The notes beneath the pieces were generated by a model, which saw only the letters and a program-made list of their open reading frames with translations, searched no databases and had not been told where the DNA came from. This document shows positions 12,265 through 25,629 of a stretch of DNA of 64,000 nt, one piece after another. Numbering within the stretch: the stretch's first letter is position 1; every line of letters begins with the position of its first letter. The DNA lies in contig OY783211.1 of assembly GCA_963678705.1 (NCBI GenBank), positions 18,118,603-18,182,602 of the forward strand, written 5' to 3'. This DNA comes from Panorpa germanica (lineage: Eukaryota; Arthropoda; Insecta; Mecoptera; Panorpidae). Made by a program: the position numbers and the translations under genes.

Positions 12265-14520
12265 TCAGTTTGTCACAATCTCTGTTGTGGATCGGATCTC
12301 TGTATCGGATGCAGATTTTTTAAACCTTTGGATCTCTTTAATGATCAAAAAGTCAACAAAACATATTTTAGATGTTAATATCTTCTATAATATTGTGACT
12401 TATTACAAATAATTGGACATTTGAGGTCCTGGTAGCCAATTTTATCATCCACCAGTCCATTATTTCTCTTATAACGTGTAATTCAATACTACTAATACAT
12501 AATACTAATTACAATACGTTAGATTAAAGAGTTCTGTCATCAAATAAAAACGCTTTAAAAATAAATTTAGGTATTTAATTAAAAATAAAAACATAATTTT
12601 AACAGTTATTAACAGATTTCGCTGAAATTACGTTACAACTATAAAACATGAAATTTTAATGAATTTATTAATTGTGCAAGCAAACGTTAATATTAGTAGA
12701 TGATATGCATGCTGCTGGATATGCACTGCATTCTCATTATGCATTTAATGGAATCGTGCACATGCAGTTATGTACTTGTAACTCTAAGGTGAGAGGCTAA
12801 TATACTCACCGATCTGACACATAAGACAAACAGACCATAAATCAATACGCTGATTTTATGTTAAAATTTCAAAACATTAAATTGTACCATAAAATCATAA
12901 AAATGAGAAAGTAAAACAAAAACAATAAAAGATACAAGAGTACGATACACTGCAGTACATTTACACGTTACAGTAACGTACATTACAGTTCAGTTAACTT
13001 TAGTACATCTTAAAATATGATTACCAAATATTTTACGCAACTTTTACCAAAAACAATTGAACGATAAATTTCTTATCTTCAGACATGCAATATTTTATTC
13101 TTAAATACTTTATACAAATTCATTTTTGATATCGTATTAATGTGGGACTAGCTTAAGGCGGTACTTACAATTTTACACAAATACATATACAAATACAGCT
13201 ATTAAAACATAAGTATTGTATTAAGTATCCCACACACACATGTAAATACATACAAACATATATTGTTTATGATAAAAAATGAAGTTTCCTTTTGAATGAT
13301 CAAATTGATAAAAAATATGTTTTATTAGTTTCGTTAATGCCCGCCAGGGGTTAACTGAATTGACCCACATGGAAAAGGAATCTTTGTGAATTATTGAGAT
13401 GAAGGTCTCTTTGTAATAACACATCAACTCCGAATTAGGAACAACCTAGAGCTAAGAGATTTGTGTATTAATTCGTGAACCAGCGAAATGTAACTTAACC
13501 TTAAATATTCAATTTTTATGACCCGCCATGTTTATGACGTCATATTCGTTTTTTGAAGTGTTTTACCCCTTTAATTTTTTGACTGTTTTAATTTTTAATA
13601 TCTGCCATACTAATGCGACTAATTAAATTTGAGTTAAGGCATTTACAACTCAATTTAAATCATATCTCTGTGTAAGTTGCTTTGACGGTATATCAACTGT
13701 GTCGGATACGAATTACAAATTTGAAGAGGTTTTAAAGTTAAGACGCAAAACCAGAAAGCAGAACAAAGTATTTAATTATTTAATAATGGTTCATTTAAAT
13801 AACACGCTCCAAGCGCAACAAACCAAAGCTCATTTGCATAAATTGTAATATTAGTTAATAGATTTAACATTTTTTAGTAAAAGTAAATTATTTTAAGATT
13901 TAATTATAACGAAATAAACTACTTGTATTGTGTAAAGAAATGTCAAATAATTATATAAATGCAAAAGTTGTAGGGGTCAAATGTTAAATCAGGAAAAAAA
14001 GTAGCGGTATTTTCTTATTAGAGTGTTTAGTTAATTCCAGTATGTCGTACACTAAGTGGTATCCCAGTGGTTGCAAACAGTTTGTTACAGTACAATAATC
14101 ATTGTGAAATAATATATGTAGTGCAGAATCGTAGAGGCACAAAAGGTTCAATTTTAACTAGCTTAGCATAATAGACAAAATTATAAATTTTAAGAACCGT
14201 TTGCATAAAGGTTATTTTGTAAGTTATAGCCGCGATCTTACATAATTTCCATTTCATCATAGAACCTGGTTGAATCAGACTAGACAAAATAGTTAGTGCG
14301 GTTTTATTTAACCAACTGTAAGGAAAAGCGTAAACATACTTTGCTCAAATTTAGTACGGTAATTGAGAACATTGCTAACAACTCATGAAAAAAAGATTTT
14401 CCTAAAATAGGCAGGAAGTGCTTTTTAAACTATAAATTTTCTGTTACCCTTTGAACAGAATTCGTACAAAAATGGTTTGGGATTCCATTAAAAAGAAAGG
14501 TGATGAGGGAATACATAAAT
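12265..14520. other. AT-rich non-coding DNA
   Basis: No gene or element recognised. A TGACGTCA octamer lies at 13535-13542. Near 12960 there is a run of alternating GTTACAGTAACGTA-type dyads. The rest is featureless to me. Confidence 0.5.
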
Positions 14521-14526
14521 AAATTG

Positions 14527-14562
14527 TTTATAAATCAATTACTATAGTAATTGATTTATAAA
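14527..14562. repeat. Perfect 36-bp palindrome
   Basis: The half-site TTTATAAATCAATTACTA is followed directly by its exact reverse complement, with no spacer. It abuts the left edge of the CAGTAAACA element fragment at 14563. The dodecamer AATGCGTATGAT then occurs twice (14561-14572 and 14583-14594). Confidence 0.95.
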
Positions 14563-14793
14563 TGCGTATGATGCATTTTGAAAATGCGTATGATTTTTTT
14601 GTCATGAAAGAGTTTATTTACAGTTCAGTTTCTCACAGTCATTCATGTGAAATGTCTATTTCATCGACTACAAATGACAAAACCACTCCATCTGTCGGAA
14701 TACAAATGAAGATAAGGTTGATGCGAACTTTAATTGAAATGGAATAGTGATAGAAACGTCACAAAAAGGACACTTCACCAAATTGTTTACTCT
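14563..14793 (+). mobile_element. CAGTAAACA-ended MITE, copy 1 (left end missing)
   Basis: This matches copies at 30538-30766 (inverted) and 31751-32011. Shared blocks in order are GATGCGTATGAT, TTTGTCATGAAAGAGTT, ACAGTTCAGTTTCTCACA, CCACTCCATCTGTCGGAATA, ACAAATGAAGATAA, ATAGTGATAGAAACGTCACA and CACTTCACCAAATTGTTTACT. The right end should read TTTACTGGG but here reads TTTACTCTG. The left CCCAGTAAACA terminus is missing and the palindrome lies in its place. Non-autonomous, no ORF; superfamily not assigned. Confidence 0.8.
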
Positions 14794-15685
14794 GAAACCT
14801 ATCTAAATTAAAATTGAGGCTATTGGAGCCGCAAATTGGCCGCATAAATGGCCGCAAATTGGAGATAACAAAAATTTGCTAACGCACATATATTGATATT
14901 TAAAGGACTGCATAAATATTTGTTAAGCAGAAACTCTATTAGTTTTCAAAACCCAAGAAATTGATTAAAATCGATTTCTATAATTTTACGAAACTAAAAT
15001 TAAAAATTATCGTTCAAAGAGGAATAAGTGATAGATGAATCTATTGTGTACGCAGACATTACGTTCCAAGTCCATGTAAAACACCATTTGGTAATCAACA
15101 TAACATTAGTAGTCATTTTGTATAAGGTTTGTATTTGAAAATTTGCATAATCAAAGTGCATGTACTACAAATTACAAATTACGGAAAAAAATAAACAAGA
15201 AACTAGCAACAAAGTATGTACACAGTAATAGAAGTTCTGAGTCGACCCGACGACCGAGAACACTGACACCGACACCGACACCACCACCGCACCACGCCAC
15301 CGACATCAACTACTGCACTCTGCAGCAATTTACAGTTCACTTCTGTAAGTTTCTGCTAAAATATAACCTAATTAAATGTACGTTAAATATTATATGTATG
15401 TAACCATTTGTTTATGAATATACCCCGTATACGTATAGAACACATGCGTTCGAAACTGTTTAACTAGTCATAAAAAAATGTTGTCGCCTGAATTGTATGC
15501 AACTTGTTATTCATTTTTATAGTAAATTTGTATAGTGAATATTTTTTATACAATTAAATTAAGAAATTACGATTTAAGACAGCAAAAGCTATAGTGATAA
15601 TAAATAGAAAATGGCACATTCAAATCTGGATGACAGTTGAAAGTGTAGCAGAATCGTAATTGTTGTACAGTAAATCGTTTTCTAA
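14794..15685. other. Non-coding DNA with a CCGACA-type simple repeat
   Basis: AT-rich except for a GC-rich patch at about 15240-15310 containing CACCGA/CACCAC tandem units. An ORF of 86 codons crosses it but has low-complexity Thr/Pro content and no domain I recognise. Confidence 0.45.
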
Positions 15686-15686
15686 T

Positions 15687-16096
15687 GCCGGTTCCAAACG
15701 ATGCTACGAACACCTTCCTACGTTGGATACTTGATTGTTGGAAATGTCCAATATCATGTGTCCAATGACTTCGTGTTGGAAGTAGTTTCGGGCTGTTGTA
15801 GGTCTTTTGAAACGCTTCAAGAGGGATTTTTTACCCCCGCCACACACTTGATCCACATGTGCAGGAATCGTTCAACAAAGGAAGGTTTTATACTTGAAAG
15901 TTTCTTTATTTACTTAAACAGTGTCAGTGTCAATAATATCAACAAATTAATAAAATAAATAAATCATTCGTATCAAACATTCGTTCCACCGTGTAGTAGG
16001 AAACTTGCAATGTCAATCTTCCAATATTTGACTCACACGTTGGAGGCTGGAGTTGAATTTGAATCGAACGTTCATCGCATCGTTTGGTACCGGTTT
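15687..16096 (+). mobile_element. Family A MITE, copy 2 (both ends present)
   Basis: The left end reads GCCGGTTCCAAACGATGCTA and the right end GCATCGTTTGGTACCGGTTT, giving inverted repeats of about 20 bp with a few mismatches. The interior carries the same landmarks as copies 1, 3 and 4, including AATAAATAAATCATTCGTAT, CAAACATTCGTTCCACCGTG and TCTTCCAATATTTGACTCAC. Length is about 410 bp. The target duplication is not clear for this copy (TAA left, TTG right). An 85-codon ORF inside is not conserved between copies, so I do not treat it as a gene. Confidence 0.85.
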
Positions 16097-16342
16097 TGAC
16101 GTTGTAGCAGCACGATTTACTATTATATGGCTATGTTAACTAGTTTTTGCGATAACTAAGAGTTCAGCAAACGGGCTGTCGTTGAAGTTGACACTGGATG
16201 ATAGTAAACTGTCTTAGGACACGTTGCTAACTCGGTACAGGCCATATAAAACTAATTTCTTTCTAATCTCAAATAGTTCCTTAAGCTGTTTTTAACGCCA
16301 CTATCGACAAGAACCTTTTAGGAATTAGTTAAATAAGTTAAT

Positions 16343-17340
16343 ACATTGGTTTTTTTTATTATTTATTTATTAAGCTTTGGCTTAGTCAGCCTTCTTGCCA
16401 TTTTAAAATATAAACAAATATTACATTTTATAATACATAAAAATTATTTATAACTATATATATATATCTACTATATTTATTACTCTTGTTCTTTGAAGAT
16501 TTTCCATGCATGTTATATATCAATTCCATTGTCAAATATAAACTCAATCACACATTTTGCAGAGGCTAATACTCGTACATTGGTGTATTATATTAAATTA
16601 TGATGTTTTTATTAATAAATGAAATTTTTTTGCAAACAAGGAATGCATTGTGACAATCTCACTAATGTTCAAGGTGTTTTGAAATACATTCTTTAACTGT
16701 TTTTTCCAATAATTTATATTCCACAAAGCATCTTTGATTAATTTGAACAACTATTTTCATATTTGCAAGGATTCCTAAACTTATAAATTATGCAATCAAA
16801 ATATTTAAATTTTTTCTCTTAATCATTTTAATTTGTTATACATCCATCTCTCTCTACCTCATTGAAGTCACAAGGATATTTGAAGCACAAGTCGTATTCA
16901 TATTTCTTCTTCTAACATAAAATATTGATACATTGGATTCGACAAGCCGTTATGTTATGTCTCATTTATTGTCTAACATCAATATTTTTACAAATAATAA
17001 ATTATTGAATTTCAAAACACTCCTTAGTATTAGATTACGGTCAAAATAGTTTGGTTCGTAAAAAACTATGGCGTGGATATTATAAATACATTAGTGTCAT
17101 TTCTGAACAATTTATTAGAATCTAATTTTAATTTATAATCACGCTTTGAACACATGTTGGATCGCATGTAACACTCATTTAAATAATTCCAAAATTTATT
17201 ATTGTTCCACTGGTTAGTTTTACCATTTTTAATAATTACGTTATTTATTTTATTATAAATATTAATTTTATTTAATTTTAACGCTGGTATGACTGAAATG
17301 TTACCTATTCTTCAATTTCTAAGTTTTGCTTTTTTCAAAA
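16343..17340 (-). mobile_element. Possible decayed retroelement 3' region on minus strand
   Basis: Read on the minus strand, the low-coordinate end carries GGCTGACTAAGCCAAAGC, an AATAAATAAATAATAAAAAAA run and then unrelated flank, resembling a polyadenylated 3' end. Upstream on that strand (17275-17070) a frame stays open for about 65 codons, including FWNYLNECYMRSNM, before a stop. I cannot assign this peptide to a family and no duplication was found. It may be a decayed LINE or retrocopy; the extent is approximate. Confidence 0.35.
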
Positions 17341-17374
17341 AATCAAAGTGAATTCCCGTCCGGCAACCTCTTAT

Positions 17375-17820
17375 ATGACTCTCACTATGGGGTACTGCAT
17401 CTACCTCAAATATTGAGATAATCCAAAGATTTCAGTCCAAAATGCTAAGGATTGTCACGAATGCACCATGGTTTATACCTAATCACATAATATATCGGGA
17501 CCTGGATATACCTACAGTAAAAGAAGAAATAGTGCTTAGAACCAAAGTATACAAGGAGAGAATAATAGAACATCCAAACAATTTGGCCAGCTGTCTAATG
17601 TTCAATATTTCCACAGTACGCAGACTGAAAAAGAAGGTACCTCAGGACCTACTAGCCAAATAAACAGAATCTAGGATCTATTAAAATTGAGGGATGAGTC
17701 GATGGGCACATCTCACGCAAGACATTTTATTTTGACATACCTATCACTGAATGTCATATAAGCAGGACAGATTGTAATAATCTTTAGTAATCAAAAAAAA
17801 AAAAGAAAAAATGACTCTCA
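17375..17820 (+). mobile_element. 5'-truncated Jockey-type LINE with 10-bp target-site duplication
   Basis: ATGACTCTCA flanks the insertion on both sides (17375-17384 and 17811-17820). The insert runs from 17385 to a poly(A) tail at 17793-17810 (one G interruption). It consists of 92 codons of LINE ORF2 C-terminus, a stop and about 130 bases of 3' UTR. Exact duplication, tail and 5' truncation together are diagnostic of LINE retrotransposition. The frame has no internal stop, so this copy is probably young. Confidence 0.94.
17385..17663 (+). pseudogene. Jockey-clade ORF2 C-terminal fragment
   Basis: The frame begins LWGTASTSNIEIIQRFQSKM and continues through TNAPWF and DLDIPTVKEEI. These strings (LWGTAS.SNIEI.QRFQSK, TNAPW, D.IPTVKEEI) are the conserved region near the C-terminus of insect Jockey-clade reverse transcriptase proteins, downstream of the catalytic domain. 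About 92 residues remain of a protein normally near 900. The ATG at 17442 is an internal methionine, not a start. The fragment ends at a natural stop (17661-17663). It has no expected function. Confidence 0.9.
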
Positions 17821-20800
17821 ACAATTCTAAATGCACCTTTTAAAAACGAATTATAAAACAATAGTAATTCCTTAATTACAAAAGACAATGGGATCAAATC
17901 AATCACAGCATTCTTAATGACTCCCAAATAATTTATCTTTAATGGATGGCTTCGCTAACAATTTGTTACAGATCAATTAAATCTTACGATAATTTTCACA
18001 GCCAATAAATGAAGAATGTGCATATTTAACAATAATTATTTATTTAATTTTTTGTTAAATGCTCAACACAACAACTAATCAGCAGCCGGGTCCAATTATT
18101 TCACTTGCTTCGGTAAAAGCTGCATTCGACGACCATTCCATTCAATTCGTCCGTTCGTTGAAATGTACCATTGCGAAATCATTGAAAATTCCACGCCAGC
18201 TCTAATGACTTATAATGAACAATAATGATTGTTGTAAAGACCAGGTTTAATTTAAATTCCACGTCGATGTCCTGGACATTTAACATCCAGTCGTCCGTCT
18301 CCGTTTGTTAACGACAGGTACAATTGCTGCGATGTATTACATGACGGCCTGTCCAAATTGTTGGTCACAAAAACACGAGACATGTAACTCCCAAAAACAG
18401 ACTGAACTACTAATGGCCACTACAATATGATGGTAATTTATTTTTGTCACATACTGAATTTGTCCGCAATCGTTTTATAAAAACCGTATCGTTTATTGGA
18501 GTCATAAGTAAGGCTTATGTCGGCCGAATAGCCACATTAAGAGATCAATAAACCTATAATTTTGTCCATAATTCGATGAATCGATTTAATATATTTAATT
18601 TGTCTAAAAAATTATGCTGTCTCCATTTATCGGCTGATTTTTTTTTCTGTAAATATTTATTTTATATCAGCAGTAAAAACTCGTGGAAAGTCAAACTTAG
18701 AAGGCGTAAAACACTGTAAAAGGTTAGTCCAGACTACTCAAAAAAATCTGGTACCAAAATGTTGACGCACGTTATCATGCAAGAAAAATAGGCAAATTCC
18801 AATTAACAAGGATCTCATAAACGAATTAAATTTGTAGAAAGCTCCATAATTAACCATGACAAGTAGATTGAATTATAAATCGATAAATAACAACCTTTAT
18901 CATTCAAAAAAAAAAAAATGAAACTACACTCAGGTATGTTATAATTTCACAAATTTCTTCAAAGACCAAACTTTAGAAATCCCTGTTAAAGACTTTTCCG
19001 TCCAGCAATAAGATTTTAAACTTGTTGTGCGTCTGCGTAGTAAGAGTGGGATGATTTATAGCTAAGTAGGTAAACACTTTTGCTGAACTCTCAAATAGAT
19101 TGGTTATATATACAAAATTAGTACTGCTCTCACATTTCAGCCAACAACTTCAATTGAAGTTGTTTGCATTAGCTTATCATGAGACAAAGTTTCTGCTTTA
19201 ATGATTGTCAATACACCACTGTATTATCACCCGTCCAAAAGGAATGATTCATGTAATATAAATAAACTGTGCAATTTATCAATTAACAATAATCTGAATT
19301 AAATAATACATAAGCCTAATAATTAATGACGAACTTAAAATGCCGAGGGCTTCTTTTGTGTATTTTTATTGCTTTATATTTTCCAAGGTACGCGATAAAT
19401 TCAGCAACGGCACGGCGCAGTGTTTCGTCTGCTTGGTATTCAAAATTGCAATCACAAAACATGCACAGATATAAAATCGCATAAATCATTTTTAACAAAA
19501 CATTATAACTGCATCGGTTTTGTGAATGAGATCAGATTTACTACTTCAATGGAGCACAATGAACATATTTCATAATTGGAGCACATTGCTTTGTTATTTT
19601 AAATAAGTGTTGGCTAATAAGTGGCTCTGATAAAACCTCTGATTCATCAAAGAAAACAAGTTAAACAAATATACCAAAACTACAATGTCAGTTATTTAAT
19701 TTAAAATCAATATTTACCAGGAGAAGAGAATCGATCTTATTTGTTATACATGATACTCGTAAGCAGAATCAAGACAGAGTACGAAACGAGATTCGTTATT
19801 TACCACACATGCCAATCTCTTGTCAACGTGTTATCGGTCCATCAACCCATGTCAGTGCCCAATACTCATGTCCATTATCCGTTGCCCAGCATCTGTATCA
19901 GCCATCTGGCATCTCAAGTCGTAGGACTCTTCTCCTTCCAAGTCTACCGTGGTTATCAAGACAATGGATCTGATTAATGATCTCGATACCTGCACATGAA
20001 CCAGAGGACCAGCAAAGCTCTGTGAGGAGTATTGTACAAAACAACCGTATCGGCTCAACGATCTCACTGATCAATTTATAATTGGAAAATATCAATACGT
20101 TTTGCTGACTTGATATGTAAATTTATTTACTTTTGTAATTACATTTGTATTCAAGTGTAATGGATACAATCAATGTGTTAATTATTGTATTGATTTTATA
20201 AATTTAAAGTAATCTCCAGTTTTATTCATCACCCATCCCAATCACGTGACATTCTTTTAAGATCAACTAAATCTTGGGAAACCATTTACCAGGCGTAATC
20301 TTGATTTTATTTAATTAATAGGAGTGTCAGCTACATGTATTTGATTACTCTATGGGTATGTCTTAAGTAAACTCGATGACCCAAGAGGTTAAAGTTTACA
20401 TAATTCATGAATTTGTGTGTGTGTGTTTTTTTCCTTTCTGTTTCCATTCACTATTTCAATTAATATTATTTATGCAAATTAACAAATGTGCAATTTAAAT
20501 TACTCATAGAAATTTTACAAATTAGTACAAATTAAAAAAAATTAAGTGATTGTGTGACTTTAATTGAATTTCTCTTTATGTTTCTTTAGAATTGAAGATT
20601 GTGAGATTGCAGACCACCCATTATTGAACAATTCTAGACAAATCATTTGTTGGTGCAGAGATTGAAATGGAAAAGCTTGTTTTAATGTTTAGAAACTATT
20701 GGAATAAGAACGTTGAAATATCCTCCAAGAGACTTTTACATCCAACAATGCCAAATGCGAAACGCTAAGCCAATTTTAAGGCTAAAAATTTAATGATGGT

Positions 20801-23110
20801 CAGTGTCACCAAAGTAAATCTTATCCAATCAGAATTAGACCTATGATCTATAGATCAATTCTGCATTAGTGCTTTGTACCACTAATAAGGGAAGAATATT
20901 AAAGTACCTGACGCTCTTATATTAATTTGTTGAAACAACTAACGTATCTAAACATTCTTCAATATAATATTTGTAAAATGATCAACACATTTTTGTTGCG
21001 CATTGCCGGACTCAAACTCTCGAATCATTAACAGAGAGAAATTGAAATTCTTTTTATTTGTTATGTTTGCATTCCCTAAAGTTGGCTGCACTGGTTGGTT
21101 ATTGGGCGAGGCATGCGGCATGCGGCGCACTTCAAGTCGTGCAGTTAACTGCATGCATTGCAGTTTGCATATTACGCTTAATATATTACTTAACGCTTTA
21201 ATTATTAATTATGTGTTTTTTACTGATTAATTACAACATGTCATAATGAATTCAATGGAATTGTGAATTTGGCACAAAGTCTTAATCAAATTCAGTTTAT
21301 TTTGGGTCAAATAATAACTGGGCAAGAATGGAACCGGTATATCTTTCTTAAGATCTTATTTTAATAATTTGCAGAGTCGGTGTGAGACAAGCTAATTTTA
21401 CAAAATCGAAATGAAGTCAATTTTGCATTGAAGAAATGCATCCTGCAAGAATAGAATTGGAAACTACGACTTAAGAAGTAATAGAATAAATGAGTAATAA
21501 GTGACCCCCTATGTTTTTGGGCAACCAATATATTTGAATCCAATCCGCTACTGGTTAAATTACAAGGGCGGTTCCATATTTTTTTAGTAACCGCTCCTTA
21601 GATTAGGATTTTTATTTAACTCTCTCGTGGTGTTTGTTTTGCGGTTGTAGTCAAACCTGTAACACTTTTAAAACTATTTGCCGATAAGTTGTCAGGTTCA
21701 AAAATTGCAGACACACTAGTTGTGGTTGGCGAAATAATCCAAATAATACTATATCAATACGAAAAATTATTTAATTTTTTTTTATAATGGTTTGACTTAG
21801 CTTATTGTATATAAAAACTATTATTTATCTCTCAATTTATTTTTGTTTCAATAAGCGTGTGATGAAATCGTTCATTAAAAGTTTTTCAAAATCAAATATA
21901 AATTTTAAGTACTTTACTTCTATTGCAATAGACTCGTACTCGTATAAGAATCTGTTAATTTCTTGGTAATAATAATTATTAAATTTTAATGTATAATTCT
22001 AATTAATAATTTGTAACTTTACATTTCATTTTATGATATACGAGTAGTATAGTATACCGAATAGAATATTAATTACTACGTGAACAAAAAAGTTGCTAAA
22101 TCGCAATAAACACTAATGTAAGAAAACTTCTAGAAACATAGGAATAATTATCTAATTAAGAAATTAATTGAGGTGTAAAAACTTGATAATTACTAGGTTC
22201 TCATATTGAAGAAACATTAGAAATGATGATAGTACAGGGTACTTTTATGAAATAATAATATTTTGTATATATTGGTGATAAATTACAATATACGTTAAGG
22301 ATATAGTGGTGTAAGTTACGTTTTCAAAAGACAAATGTGACGTAAAAACCAGACCTAAATAAATCAATCTGTTCTTATGTTAACATCTGAAATTGTGACT
22401 TAATATGTATGCCTGCAAAAAACTTTCTTTAAATATTTCACTAAACAAAAGCAATGATGACAAAAATAATCAAATTAATAAAATAATATGAACATAAATT
22501 TAAAATATTTGAAAGTAAAGACATATAATATATGTAATATCGCACATAGATTCCTCTTCTGGTTTTATACGATTTTTATAGATATGCTTAAAGTGGCACA
22601 AAGGTGCAACGACTTGGGTTATTAGTCAAAAGAGTAAAGAGACGGAAGGGAAGCAGAAGGAGGAGGAGGAGGACTAATAGTGTAGATGGCTACTAGCTAC
22701 CCATGTTGACTAACAGAATACGTGCATATATTATGGCATAGATCATCTCTTAATATCTGTCTAACATTGCAAAATTATAGAGCTAGCTTACAAGTTTAGG
22801 ATTAAATTAGTTCTTAACATGGAGATTATATTCGTAGTAAATTGCTGGATTACGGTAATCACAAAGCGTACTCGTATATATTACTCAAAATACTGATAAT
22901 ATTCCAAGACAGGTATTTTTTATCATTCTAATAGTGACATTAAATTTTGATAACATCTACAAAGTAAACAATAACATTTCCATGTTAATTAAATAACATA
23001 ATCAAATAATTTACGCTGATTGTAAATCGGATAACAACATTTTATAATACAAGGCGATAATTTAATAATAACATACTCAATAATACCAAATAAATATAGA
23101 AAATAAAACT
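17821..23110. other. Long AT-rich stretch with two GC-richer patches
   Basis: No gene recognised. The patches at about 18080-18370 and 19840-20060 are richer in G+C and unique in the window; the second is open on both strands for ~70 codons but matches no family I know. An isolated GC-rich patch near 21080-21160 and a purine tract near 22650-22675 are also present. Six of the TACGAGT/ACTCGTA heptamers discussed in the findings fall here. Confidence 0.45.
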
Positions 23111-23113
23111 TAC

Positions 23114-23176
23114 ATTATCTCTCTATTACAGATGCTGAGGCCCCGACGATGAAGATACCAGTAGATGCACAGAATC
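23114..23176 (-). CDS. Candidate microexon B (minus strand)
   Basis: On the minus strand a strong pyrimidine tract and TTTTTAG acceptor precede this 63-nt GC-richer island, and a GTAAGT donor follows. A second possible donor (GTAATA) lies inside. With one incoming nucleotide (phase 1) the frame reads FCASTGIFIVGASASVIER and then TAA, eight bases before the donor. With phase 2 the whole 63 nt are open. On the plus strand the same island has an acceptor-like TCTCTCTATTACAG inside it, so strand is not secure. I do not recognise the peptide. It could be a cassette or terminal coding exon, part of a lncRNA, or a chance match. Confidence 0.22.
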
Positions 23177-24215
23177 CTAAAAACAGAGAAAAAATATATA
23201 AATATATGGAAATTGATATTTGAAGACAGTTATTTAATAATAATTGAAACACATTAATTATTTATTTACTTTACTTAATGTCGGACTTGGACTAATCAGT
23301 TGAATGAAACAAATAAACCCAGTAAATACAGCTCTGGTCTATGATTCATTTTGATATATGTTTATTAACGCATGTAATTCCAAGCACAGCGTTCAAGTTT
23401 CAACTTGCATCAACCTGCTTTTGTAATGGTGACTATGTTACTCAGAGAACAGCGCAGACAATACATATTTAATTCACAAAAAAATAAATTTCAAATAAAT
23501 ATCTCAATGTTGCAGTATTACTAATTCCTAATGCATAAAGAAATTAATAAATTTACCAAATTTTGAGGTCTGAAAACTTTATTTTAAATTATTAATAATT
23601 ACTTTTCCAAAAAATTGCAAGAGCTATACTGAGTCACTGCCGTTCGAAGCACGACTGACTGACTAGTTTGAATATTTCGTTTTACCAATTAAAACAACAG
23701 CTGTTCGTCTGTTATTGTTTACAGATTGCAAAGATATACAAAAAACTGAAACTATGAATAGCAGAGTTCATAGTCAAACCATGTGCTTTGAAATCAAGAC
23801 TCGTAGAACGCTAGGTGTATTGGAAAGGGGGGGAAAGGAGACTTGGTACTTGGGCTAATATGCACATTTTAAAATAAAATTATTGTCTAACGCGCTAATT
23901 TTAAATAGTAAATGTTGACGCTTGAATATGAAACGCTCCGTCAACATGTGGCGATTTTTTGAATTAAAATATTCGGTAGTATTATCCGTAAATGTAATAA
24001 TAAGAATTTAAACGTAGCTTTAACTCTCACAAATGGAGACTTAACTTTTTACCTGGGTGTGGGTGATTTTGCGCCATTCCACTTTAACTAATGCACTAAC
24101 CGAAGAAGCATTTCATATTATAGAAAATGAATGAAGCTGTGGTTATGAAGATGACCGAACATCTTATGATTATCCATCAGAGTTAAGATAGAGCTTGCAT
24201 TCTTATGTAAGATGT

Positions 24216-24233
24216 ACACACACACACACACAC
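24216..24233. repeat. (CA)9 microsatellite
   Basis: Nine uninterrupted AC dinucleotides, a simple sequence repeat. Confidence 0.95.
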
Positions 24234-25629
24234 TTGGAGTATAGGCTAGACTCTATGTGCAAGAATATAGTAAACTCAATACAATCATAGAAATCCATTT
24301 GACATGTAAAAAGTATTCGTTCTCATTTGAAACTGTCCGATTAGATGATCAAGCTATCTCCAGCTTATTGCAAAATACCAAATATACTCGTATTAAAAAC
24401 CACTACTTTCGTAATGTTAAATATTAATTAATTATTAAATAACTAGCGTTACGTCACAGGCATTTTTCTCTGTTTATATTACAAATATTAGATCAGGGGT
24501 TTCTTAGCTATGGCCCGCGTGCCGAATTCGAAACATTTGATCCTATATGTAGTGCAGTACGTGTATACGACACAATAGCATTTTGTTCCCAATATGAGAC
24601 GGCAGAAACTTTATGTTAATTTTGTTAATACTACATAATACTCTTTATAGTATTTAAAATAAATAAATAAATTTAGAAAAGAATGTAAAATACCGTGCAG
24701 TTAAGTAAGCAATACTTAAGAAATAGCGAAAATTCAACAATTAACAGTTTGTAACTACAGATTAATAATAAATTATAATATCATGTAATTAAATAATAGT
24801 AATATTTTATGGTTTTGTAGATTAATTACAATTAGTTACTTAAATGGCTTTAAATGATGTTAAAATTACAGCAATTCTAAGTTTGATTTTCGGAGAATAA
24901 ATCTGATAGATTTTGGTTAAGTAAAATCCAAAACAATTCAAAGACATTAAAATTCAATCTTGCTGGAAATTTCCTTCTGCCTATTTCACAAGTAAATATT
25001 TAGCAAGTTTCCTTATTTCGACATATGTAATCCGCCGTTGAATTATCAATTACAGTAATAGCAATATGGGTTAAACATCATGGAATCCCCCGTTTTATTG
25101 AATAAAACAAGTTGTCACATGCATCGAACGCACTTGTTTGTTTTTGTACTCACCATTGTACATTGATCTATTTTTGGACATGTGTAATTATCCTGACTGA
25201 TACGAGTCATGTGATAACACTCGTGAGTTTCCCCCAGAGTGTGGTCGATGGTCATTGGAAAGATAACGGGTTGCATCTGACCGAAACAGTAGAAAACGTG
25301 GGTGACACGTCCACGTCCAGTTGCAACACTTCCGATGTTTCGAGTTGACCGCGAGTTATCAGCTTTGTCATGTGCTTGGGATTTTATGGTAAACATTGGA
25401 TTTTGTATAAGAGAGAGAGAACAATTATTTACATTGATATTTCGTTCATTGGAATCCCCAAAAAGCTGTTATAGGAGAACTGAGTATCCAATAAGGCTGA
25501 TACTTTCAAGGATATCTTTCAACATAAGTAAAATTATATTACCATAATATTTATGGCAAGTAACACTATGTTATGCACCTATTAACACGTCACCAAACTT
25601 ATGACTTATATTTATAAATACGAGTATGA

